DNA of 64,000 bases. It comes from a virus. Shown piece after piece: positions 53,601 through 61,100 of this stretch (its first letter is position 1; every line of letters begins with the position of its first letter). The translations under genes and the position numbers were made by a program. The stretch spans positions 1 to 64,000 of IMG/VR virus record IMGVR_UViG_3300035438_000341; one strand, given 5' to 3'. The notes under the pieces were generated by a model. The model was not told where the DNA came from, did no database searches, and saw only the letters and a program-made list of their open reading frames with translations.

Positions 53601-56600
53601 AGATCATATGATATTGTAACAACAGAAGATGGACAAGTTAGTGTAGATAAGGTGAGCTTATTTAAAAAAGGAGAAGCAGTTACACAAGCTGGTTTAAATA
53701 CAAAATTAAAAGCATTAAGTATTAACTACATGATAGCTAATATTGAAATGCACAAAATTTTGTATTCAGATCCTTACCAATATAATGATGAGCTTAAACG
53801 TATCAAAAACTTTACATCTCCTGGACAACCATTAGTTCCTAGTTCTCAAAAGATAGATGCTAGACTTAATGAAATTTATAACAAAGGATTTGAACCTGAT
53901 GATATTGGTTATATAGATATGACTCAAGATCATTTTAAATCTGTAACACTTGCGGATGTATTAAGTACTAATAAGAATTTAGGATATGATGTTCCTTATG
54001 AGGAAACAGATGGTGGAGGATTAATTACACTTAAAGCAACTAAAGTATTTAAACTTAGAGCTGGTACATGGACTTCTAATAATGAAAAACAATATAGATT
54101 TGATATAGCGTTTGAAGAATTATTTAAATCAGGTGCTAGTGAAGAAACACTTAAGAAATTCTTAAAAGGTAATCCAGGTATTAAAGATACATACACACCT
54201 GTTAAACCTATTGTTAGAGGTAATAAAGACAATGGTAGAACTTATAATGATATTGTTCTTCACAAATTTGCACTTGCTCCTATATCATTTAGAATTCTTT
54301 ATGAAATGAATCCTGATTCTAATGCAATCAAATTGTATAACAAGATGCAAGCAGAGAATATAGATTATGCTGTGTTTGCTTCTGGTAGTAAAGTGGGAAC
54401 AGAAAAGATATCTCCTTTATATAATGCAAAAGGTGAGTTTGACAATACACCATTTCAAGATGCCAAAGAGAAAAAAGGTAATTTAGCTGACAATGTTAAG
54501 AGAGCAGTAACTAATATACCATTCACTATTGTAGCTGTACAATCAGAAGTTCCTTCTAAAGATGTTCCATCTGTTACACAGGGATCTCAGATTACTAAAC
54601 TTGCTACAATGGATTATTTAGAATCTGGTGTACCTGTAGATTTTATGGCTGGTAAAGAATTTGAAGATAGATTTCTTGCATGGTTAGATCTTGATGATAA
54701 ATCAAGTTATAACAATGGTACAAACATCTATAATGAAATTGTAAACAATCAAAAACTTTTAGAAGCTAGAATCGAAGATGCTGTAGAGTCTTTATACAAA
54801 AAACTTGGTATCAAAGAAACTGTAAATGAAGAAGGAAATAGAGAGTGGAGAATAGAAGACAGAGATAAATTAGTTAAAACTCTAACTGAAGAGATTGGTA
54901 AAAGAGAAATCAATTACAACATTACAGATGCATTTGAAGGATTTGTCAAAGGAGATGTTATATTAGAAGCTACTCCTATATACCAACAAGTTAGAAACAT
55001 TCTTTATTCTATAGCTGATAAAACTATTGTACGTCCTAAAATATCAGGAGGTATGAAGGTGCAAGTTTCTTCTGCATTATTAGAATCTGTAAGAGCAGAA
55101 GGAAAACCTGTATTAGATGATAAAGGTAAGCCAACATTTAATAAAGATGGTAGCCCTAAACTTTCATATGAATCTACTGAGTTAGAGTTCTATAAGAATG
55201 AAGATGGTAAGAGAGTGTGTGAGATAATGATTGGTAGATGGTTTAAATCTAATAAATCAGATGCTGACCTAATGAATTACTTCAATAACACAGATGAAGG
55301 TAAGAAAGAACTTGCAGCTATTACAGGTGTAGCATTTCGTATTCCTACACAGAAACAAAACTCTATTGATGTATTCAAGATAAAACAATTTCTTCCTAAA
55401 GACTTTGGTGATTCAGTGATTATTCCTTCAGCTCTTGTTAAGAAAGCAGGATCGGATTTTGATATTGATAAATTGTCAATCTATCTAAAAAACTTATTTA
55501 CAGAAAATTCTGGAAAACTAAAAAGAATTCCTTTTTATGGCACAGGAGAAAATGCTAAAAAAGAATTTGGAAAATTGTATGATGTTGGATACTTTGATAA
55601 CTACATCTCACAGATGAAAGATTCACTATCTTTAGAAAGTGCTGAAGATAGATTAATGGAAAGTATGTTCCCTGAAGAATATTCTTTACAAAGAGAAAAT
55701 GTTATAGATACTTTATATAAAAAATCTTTAGAGAATGCATATATACAATCTTTAGAAAACCTTATATCTCATCCATTAAACTATGACAACTTAGTTAAAC
55801 CTAATGACGCTAAACCCTTAAGTGATCTATCAGACGCTATTCAAAAAGAAATGGGTTATGGTAAAGCAGATTTTGGTAATGTAGGTAATATGTTGAGTAG
55901 AAGATTTATGTCTAATCTAAGACAATCTTTTGTTGGTGGTAAACAAGCATTAGGTATTGCTGCTCAAGGACAAGTAGGACATGCTCAAAGACAACGTAGT
56001 GTTACATATATAGATGTAGATAGACTAGAAGGAGATTTGGTTGATGAACAAGATAAAATTATTCTTGGAACTAAATCAGATTCTACTATATTTGCTACAG
56101 ATACAAACATTAACTTTCAAGAGTACAACTCTGCAGTGATTAATGGTGTAAAAAGACCAATGCTTTCATGGATTAAAAATAAAGCAGGAGAATACATTTC
56201 AGATATTAATGGGATGTTTATTGATGGATATGTGGATATCTCTAAAGGTGACTGGATTATAAAACTTGGAGCAACTACTAATACAGCTTCTACATGGTTG
56301 TTTTTAATTGATCTTGGTGTGCCTATTGACACTGTAGGATATTTCATGAATCAACCTATCATTAGAGATTATTTACGTTCTATTGAGAACAAAGGATATT
56401 CTTGGTTATACATAGAGGATATGATAGAAGATAAACTTGCAGAATATAGTCCTAGTAAAGAGTTTATTAAATCAGGAACATCTGTAAAAGGAATTCCTGC
56501 AGAAGCAGATTTATTTAAAATGCTTAAATATAATAATGCAGCTCCTAAATCAGACATGACAGATATTCAAAAACTTCAACAACAATATATGTTGAAAGAG

Positions 56601-58115
56601 TTCTTGAAATATGCTAAGATGGCTTCACATATGTTTAATGTATCACAAGCTTCAAACTATGATACAGCTAACATCAATGATCCATATTTAGTATTTAAGA
56701 AAATGATTCAATTAGATAAAGCTAAAAAAACTATCATCTCTTCTGTAGATGATATTATTTCAGGATCATTCATAAAAGAATTAAAAAATAAAATATTTGA
56801 CTATAGAGATGCATTCTCTGAAATATTAATGTCAGATAAAGGAAACGTTAGACAAGTGCTACAAAATGTTTTAGAACCTTATACAGATATGTCTGATAGA
56901 GATTTTGTTAAGCTTTCACAAAAAGCTGTAAATGATCTATTTGATTGGGCTGTACAAACTACATTCAAAGAGGGTGTACCTGTAAACACAAAGGTGGCTA
57001 GAATATTATTAGGAACAGAGACAGAAAAATCTGCAGCTGAACAAATTATTGATTATAGAGATTCAATATTAGGTAATCCTGTAAAAGGAATAGCTCCTAA
57101 GCCAGATCATAAGTTATTCAATAACATCATTCTTAATTCACTATCTATAGATCAAAACGATAAAAATGGTGGTAGAAAAGGTGCTCCTATCAATCTTATA
57201 TTAGATAACAGAGAAAACAAAGTGTCTGATCAAAACTTAACTATATATGGATTCAATGAGTTAAGAGAAACACTGAAAGAAGAAAACAATTTGAAACTAT
57301 ATGGTAAGTTAACAAGACTTGCTTTATTACAATCAGGGTTAACTAATTCTCCTATATCATTCACTAACCTTCTTCCTTATAATGATTTCAAAGGATTGTA
57401 CAATGAAACCTTGTCTATATTAGAAAAACTTCCTAACTTAGCACAGTTTCAAGAATTAAATATTTTTGAAAGAAACAATTGGAACAATAGTGATGTAGTT
57501 ACATACAAAAGAGCTACATTATATTTTGGAGAAGATAAAGATGGTACTAAGTATGTATCTAATCTAGATAGAGATACATTAGTTAAACCATTGAAAAAAG
57601 CAACAAACAATGGTATTATTCCTAAGTTAGTTGGGATTAGTCCTATGTCAGAAGCTGGTAGATCAGATTTCATTGTTTATTCTTACGAGGATGTTATTTC
57701 TTCAGAACAAAGAATTCTTAGAAGAAAAACTGGTAACACACAACATCAACATAAAATGTTAATGCAGAAGGTGTACACAACAGATGCTAATAACAAAAGA
57801 GTTCCTCTTCTTCACATTACGGAAAAGAATGGAAAGGTTTACACTAAGTATGTATACAAAGCAATCAATGCTTGGGGAGATTCATTCAGAGCACAAGAGT
57901 TCTACACAACAAATCAACAATCAGTTCTTGATAATGGATTTGATAAAGTGAACGAAGTGAAAGATGATGTCATTGTAGATATATATAAAGGTGGTGCTAC
58001 TACTACTGCTGTAGAAACTGTAAGTGAAAAACCTGAAAGTGTTACACAAGAAGAATGGGATGCTTCAACTCCTAAAGAAAAGGCAGAAATAATAAGACAA
58101 CAAAAAGAATGTTAA
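44688..58115 (+). CDS. Giant virion protein with single-chain RNA polymerase domain
   Basis: The 4475-residue product is the packaged RNA polymerase. The catalytic double-psi barrel shows RIPTQKQNSIDVFKIKQFLP and then DFDID at residues 3590-3594, whose aspartates hold the catalytic Mg. This motif is known from the crAss-like phage polymerase gp66 of phi14:2. N-terminal of it are hydrophobic stretches near 143-165 and 229-250, a coiled-coil region (about 957-1244), a Pro/Ala linker (1754-1800), a J-domain-like part (about 1975-2040) with HPD at 2003-2005, and a zincin-like AYHEVFEAVW at about 2164-2173. It would be ejected into the host to start early transcription. No internal stop or frameshift is seen. 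Confidence 0.88.
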   Translation: MAENNLESIDKAQNGAAAVNPVPTQLNVETPMLDRLDLENQFGGYTAPGIPEPLPTYASPDNVYPDAVPLTSNLGGGGDDGSLESLYSSLRTPTSTKPGGSIMRTLSEVSSNRYDNFVPGDYNNEDAYAQNQSWTSKMINGVGKGLLLTGTTFLQGTVGMVNGLVQWGKDGRFASFYDNDFNRNLDEVIRKAEDVAPNFYTDVEKNASWYSPDYFLTGNFLWDGVVKNMGFAAGAYLTGGVYSAGLKGLAALPGASRLLSMGKVAEAVAKSEEMLLKLDKGTEAYGKIKALSDSYLRTYNILDKGHRAVVAGLSTSGEAGFEAFQNLNTFRNQKIQEFKDKNNGLEPKGADLDNINRSADSVGNASFLGNVALLSATNYIQFPKILGSSYKAEKGIINNVTRGIGDITTDAAGKFVAKTPKNKVLNTINKIRPYTFSASEGFEEGAQFSIGVGVNDYYNKKYNNEPTSWLDALSTGITEGFLSDEGAKNVLIGGLSGAIMMGKSKFQEGRETSKNTAEAITQFNNYQLSDFTKETKDSVNRGTVLQEEREQLLKEGNITESKDKETDYIINYLTPRIKFGRFDLVKAEIDDYRTLASTNDGFNELVKEEKALPTDTREAFLDRLNKFEQTANNVKSLYQTLNLRYSGLANADGTPMYPTSVIDKMLYATTKISDYEQRIPELTSQLIGSVDNIDEILQDVSEGKLDTFNTAVANLQASKLINKEELIEALDDAAFMTAKRDVLLKQYDGLKNNPEKYVAVEPTITDSEGNVLDENGNIVPKETVIVKVKDGKTGQVVDKKIEIGTEYVLGKIVKYDKDGNEVIQAPTLSILADNGDGTFKIKDKNGIRNVSAETLEGYQLSKLSDITKDKKKNYAYINRNNTFSNKLIKDANGNPVIGRLEYSANKDRLTFVYKNEKGQVIRSEVWNNMFKAQGTYKEAIITQVGEVTAEAAQATEEFVNAVTTISQKLQTRNNIILDLYDKSVKRLDEITKKLNTSKERTAKALEALEDQLAKESLTKKGTPRKNQTPAMKKIINELSSIQATLNKENEQLLSEKEELESNIPFFKDFLDNLESLPESGREMIKLLKDDINTLEDLIDITNQAIKDNSSLLKQIEDAFLKAVSIFNDYIKRLQQENPGVPLFIDDLQANLERALGDEGAQYYINNKQGITTQVLELESDINDFSAELKIPALNKKAEELVKDIADLKEGLDKLINEQIAKREILNAFEQFAEDVKKQEEEAAQMQRNVTLGQELLGTLTGSVQNFFGTKPYEQEAKKDKLTVVGATKPFTGDTVERPLPGYAARVNHFGTRVSDMDNVDDLRGVIVTANTEDQILSGLTEAFLSEDITDAKRKEEVRKEVIFLVVTENGQLVDKDGKLIPGKSADETQEAYNKRLYDNAIFQVFPSASLAYTKGDVETGSMFRDTVPEYERESLKEQYKAWRDGQLSNTTLDKKGQKFKTSFGNLEFVKYKNADGTTSVDTSARTSAQDAGLLAKGILNRDAVITVATTNDDKSEGSVSFKSPKGRVFLRIPGQGLVRLYNKKFNKTESETIFDAMLNLAKNASANGSLFGNEKEEVNKNILNWLKSVVYWGIAKDKEGNRKPAGYNNIWFEDVMEDGKQVKKLFMSGLQKESQRYFDFTPQGLINSKQDILGLLGQMYANTDAKKVNIDTYNAPYDEILSFDNLGLPVTRTWPNYQTYLLSANIVDKDGNVIGKRTGKEIPLTTQVRPLTSAEDTNRKGVYFTLNSSVEYTVPAAPIVKPAVVVTPAPVAATPTAQAPVAPTASPVVPQQQPTPPGQYNLNGEAENSRMFGNGVGEIRFTFNSAKAIEYIKSLSIDIFSIQGLLPAEISTAFFKNDIMNINSDDVKMKIGQIKENLRDTNPDATDEELTGKALNIAVSMIWKDVAPQVVGEMTPVQPAIADEAPTSLVTRINDTITKIFEYESLFDFSTDQPGKVVKGEFIPDNLGSQIFEALNKSIKGELVKTDKVEAQKLFKEYAKEVHPDKNTQSSERQTIAEAFFKAMSVAKEQGRVDILNELKDKFDLEIAEVTTVVKTPIEEEEVVTPEKVVPATTLPEGFINLDDIEDVDVDRSEMRVAQAIDKLDQFKAENWKKLEEDYNKMLPNVPLYRVKNLIKGTNGRQLWGMFHDAAVYVYENAEEGTAYHEVFEAVWKMFAGPAQKQAIINEFKSRTGSFTDRETRKSVEYKNATAYQIKEQLAEEFREAVLFDKLGKPLESKSLISRLFSQLIDAIKAFFVGPRAQINTRELFNRIGNGYYAQFNPYETQLSYAKKGVIDIENAQANQTSEGRSTTIPEIEMHDIIQHMTFLTLTKLSLNNESVFTVNDQKESELYPALKLGILKLLAGQKKLNDILVTEGKSTLEKVTRMNNNLDTLSYNIQMEWAEITANHKAHLKTFDVQFDENDEGILNSEENTGRGELEASNKIDSYRKANAALKLVLSTIPVTEMTGGKIDWLPSSIGGVTLIPADQIHIDLKSKLHSSMDIEDMLLGLKTMAENNPNYNALFRRLTGNSANQGLDITTIQEHDFQLAAALWKSISMQNPDVITVFLQEDGDVVVSNSTLSSAAKQAKKGMINDIISTLKADQSKYFRYVPATGRYYAKDNLKALEFDGSGLKQYVDFLNSIGIEFNERDLVDLKADQLSVFKKSVGYIREELAKVGDTKIVKDANNNDVEEDGGIRSISTKTLNIDGNLFELAIVKAVIENTEFQSTYFNINGERTQSFIGTNLISALHNTLSKLKNIEDLQNDPRHKRFAYLAAGNDVFVQGSQMLKKMFDIVGTDSTGKRRAGTEDIGKPVIVDGIVDEETGKKKEASKVSYRQRLIQELNLNLSGIFMNLVPGDASLEHAIRMYNAKDPFVSEDQLLNKGYLDIFKDYFMSEVELVKENRNTAKDNGKDLRFFKAILGDEAHKKIASRIKKDTDAEQLYQDNKEAINSAVEAFIKQETEDTEDLLRSYDIVTTEDGQVSVDKVSLFKKGEAVTQAGLNTKLKALSINYMIANIEMHKILYSDPYQYNDELKRIKNFTSPGQPLVPSSQKIDARLNEIYNKGFEPDDIGYIDMTQDHFKSVTLADVLSTNKNLGYDVPYEETDGGGLITLKATKVFKLRAGTWTSNNEKQYRFDIAFEELFKSGASEETLKKFLKGNPGIKDTYTPVKPIVRGNKDNGRTYNDIVLHKFALAPISFRILYEMNPDSNAIKLYNKMQAENIDYAVFASGSKVGTEKISPLYNAKGEFDNTPFQDAKEKKGNLADNVKRAVTNIPFTIVAVQSEVPSKDVPSVTQGSQITKLATMDYLESGVPVDFMAGKEFEDRFLAWLDLDDKSSYNNGTNIYNEIVNNQKLLEARIEDAVESLYKKLGIKETVNEEGNREWRIEDRDKLVKTLTEEIGKREINYNITDAFEGFVKGDVILEATPIYQQVRNILYSIADKTIVRPKISGGMKVQVSSALLESVRAEGKPVLDDKGKPTFNKDGSPKLSYESTELEFYKNEDGKRVCEIMIGRWFKSNKSDADLMNYFNNTDEGKKELAAITGVAFRIPTQKQNSIDVFKIKQFLPKDFGDSVIIPSALVKKAGSDFDIDKLSIYLKNLFTENSGKLKRIPFYGTGENAKKEFGKLYDVGYFDNYISQMKDSLSLESAEDRLMESMFPEEYSLQRENVIDTLYKKSLENAYIQSLENLISHPLNYDNLVKPNDAKPLSDLSDAIQKEMGYGKADFGNVGNMLSRRFMSNLRQSFVGGKQALGIAAQGQVGHAQRQRSVTYIDVDRLEGDLVDEQDKIILGTKSDSTIFATDTNINFQEYNSAVINGVKRPMLSWIKNKAGEYISDINGMFIDGYVDISKGDWIIKLGATTNTASTWLFLIDLGVPIDTVGYFMNQPIIRDYLRSIENKGYSWLYIEDMIEDKLAEYSPSKEFIKSGTSVKGIPAEADLFKMLKYNNAAPKSDMTDIQKLQQQYMLKEFLKYAKMASHMFNVSQASNYDTANINDPYLVFKKMIQLDKAKKTIISSVDDIISGSFIKELKNKIFDYRDAFSEILMSDKGNVRQVLQNVLEPYTDMSDRDFVKLSQKAVNDLFDWAVQTTFKEGVPVNTKVARILLGTETEKSAAEQIIDYRDSILGNPVKGIAPKPDHKLFNNIILNSLSIDQNDKNGGRKGAPINLILDNRENKVSDQNLTIYGFNELRETLKEENNLKLYGKLTRLALLQSGLTNSPISFTNLLPYNDFKGLYNETLSILEKLPNLAQFQELNIFERNNWNNSDVVTYKRATLYFGEDKDGTKYVSNLDRDTLVKPLKKATNNGIIPKLVGISPMSEAGRSDFIVYSYEDVISSEQRILRRKTGNTQHQHKMLMQKVYTTDANNKRVPLLHITEKNGKVYTKYVYKAINAWGDSFRAQEFYTTNQQSVLDNGFDKVNEVKDDVIVDIYKGGATTTAVETVSEKPESVTQEEWDASTPKEKAEIIRQQKEC

Positions 58116-58116
58116 T

Positions 58117-61100
58117 ATGGCAAGTTGCATAAATAAAAATACTGAAGAATTCAAAGCGTTAGCTGAACAATCTAAGATCAATCCAATAATTCTTGCTGCA
58201 AAGATTTCTTTGTGGCAGGAAGAAAATGGTTTAGACAACTTTCCTGTTGTATCAGATGTAATGTTACAAACAGAAGATATGCCTTCATCTAAAGCTTCAG
58301 AAGAAACTGTAGCTGTGATGAGGAAAGCTGCTGAACAAATGGGTATTGATATTCAAGACTTGCTTGATTATGCTAAAGCTAATCCTAATGTTGATGTTAA
58401 AAATGTAAATGGACTTGCTGATCTTATGAAAGGAGCAGTAGCTGTTGCACAAGGTAAAGAAGATGTAGCATTAATTGAGGAGATAGTTCACATCACAACA
58501 GCTATATTAGAACAAACTGATCCAAAACTTATAACAGAACTTATTAGTAAGATAGATAGATTTAAAATCTATAAGCAAGTATTAGAGGTTTATAGTAAAA
58601 AGAAAGAATATCAGCTTGCTAATGGAAAACCTGACATTAGAAAGATTAAAAAAGAAGCTGTGGATAAACTTATATCTGAGGTGGTAGTTTATCAATCTGA
58701 GGGATCTACAGAGTATCCAGAGCTAATAGAAGAGGAAACTAGAAATTGGGTTCAAGGATTATGGAATATGATTCTTGATAAGCTTAGGGGAATATATAAA
58801 AAATCTAACATTGATATATTCCAAGAAGTGGGTGGTATAGTGAGAGCTGGTGAAGCAGGAACTGTAGCAGATATTAAAACTGGTGGTATATATCTCCAAA
58901 TAGATAGTAGTGTTAAAGCTAAGATAGATAACTTCTACAATAAAGTGAAAGACTATGCTAAAGAAATGGTGTATAATCCAGAAATAAAAGATGCTTCAGG
59001 AAATGTAACTCAAAAAAGAGGGTATACATTTAAAGGGGAAACAGTAGCTACAACTATTACAGAGAAAATAAAAAAGAATAAAAAGTTTCCAGAAAGAACA
59101 CCTGAACAACAAGCTAGTGATGATGCTAAAAAAGATTGGGGAAGTGAAGGACACAGATTCCTAGAAAAATATTTTGTTACAAATCTTATTGATCAAGATG
59201 GATATAGAAAACCTGTATTTGGAAACAGTCGTATAGATTCTACATTAAGTTTAGATTTACAAATAAAGTTAAAAGGTTTTGCAGAAGAACTTATTGCAAG
59301 TTATCCTGTAGGTACAAGATTTCTTATAGAAGAAATGGTTGTTAATACAAAAGAGAAAGGAATGATTGGCTCTAGAGTGGATTTTAAAGCTGTATATCCT
59401 TTTGAAAAGAAGGATGGAACTTTTGATATGAAGATTGATACTCTTGACTGGAAATTTACTACAGTGGATAAAACTAAGTATGAAGATATATCAAGAGATA
59501 AAATAAAAGACTGGGTTCCTCAAATGGGACAGTTTGTTGCTATTGATTATACATATGGAGCTAACCAAACTCAAATAGGTAAATCTCGTATGATTCCTTT
59601 TATAATGAATTATAATTACAGAATAGCAGGAGATAAGAAATCTGGATTAGTTCCAGAATCTATGGAGATAGGTAAACTTGATTCACTTAAAGAAACTAAT
59701 CTTTATTTACTTCCTGTTCCTATCACTACAGAAACTACAGGTAATGAAGCAGTAGATAAATTAATTGTATCATTACAGGCTCAGTGGGATAAATTATATA
59801 GTAAACCTGTAACGTTTGAAGGAAAAGATAAAAGGATTGCTGATTTAGCAGAGCTTAGTAAGGCTATTCGTTTCTTACATTTAAAGCTTGATTTTGAACC
59901 ATTGGTTAATGTTGGTAAAACATTCTTAAATAATGCTGCAGATACGTTAAAAGAGTTCAAGGCTATAAAGTTTGCAGAATTAGATGATGTTGAACTAAGT
60001 AAAAAACTACAAGATCTAATTTCTTATAAAGAAGGAGCACAAAAATATGCAGGTTTAGGAGAAACATTCCTTTCGTACTATCCAAGAAAGAGTTTAAATG
60101 CAGAAAGTCAAAAAATATTAGATGATTTAACTAATATTTCTAGATCTACAGATGCTATGTTGAAGGTGATAGATGATTTACAAAAACAATTTGTTGTAGA
60201 ATTAGCTGTAAGAGAAAAGTTTACAACAGAAGAAACACAATTATCTGTATTAGATGCAGAAGCTAGCATTGTAGGAATGTCAAAAGCTTTCTTAGAATCT
60301 AGTAAACTTTCTTCTATGATAATAAATCTGACTACCAATTTAATAATGGTAGCTAAAAAAGTTGTAGATGGTAAAGTTAGAAAACAAATCAAACAGTTTG
60401 GAGAGTTACTTATTCCTTTAGAGAAAGAAGCAAAAGCAAGAGGAATAAAAGCTTTTGATATGATTGCTACAAAGTCTAAAGATGGAATGTCACTTATCAA
60501 AAAAATTAATCCTGAGTTTTGGGTGAAGGTTAATAAAGCTAAAGAAGATAATAACAAACAATTCTTCTTAGATAATGTAAACTTAGATGAATATAAAGCT
60601 CTTGCTAAAACAGCTATAGAACAAAGAACTATAGATGCTAGCAAAAGACAATACGCATCTGATCCAGAAACTAATGAGAGATACAAACAATATGCTATTG
60701 ATGCTATTAATAATGCATTAGATATAACTAGAGATTCATTTAATGGATACAATGATAAAACATTTGGATATTTATTTAGCAAATCCTTTAAGCAAGATAA
60801 AAACTATTCTAAGGAATATGTAGAAATGTCTAAGAGTAAAGCAGCGTTAGATGTTTGGAATGTCTTCACTAAGCTAAATGAAAGAGCTGAAGCAATGGGT
60901 TATCTTGGAGAATATAAAGATTCATTCTTTCCATTAATGGAAGCTACAATATTAGAGAAGTTCTATCAGACTAGTAATGTAGCAGGACAAACAAAAGATT
61001 TCTTTCAAGATTTTTATAAGATAAAAGTAAATGAGGAGCAACAATTTTCTAAAAATGATCCAGAAACTGGTAAGGTTAAATTAGTTATTCCTAAACTTTT

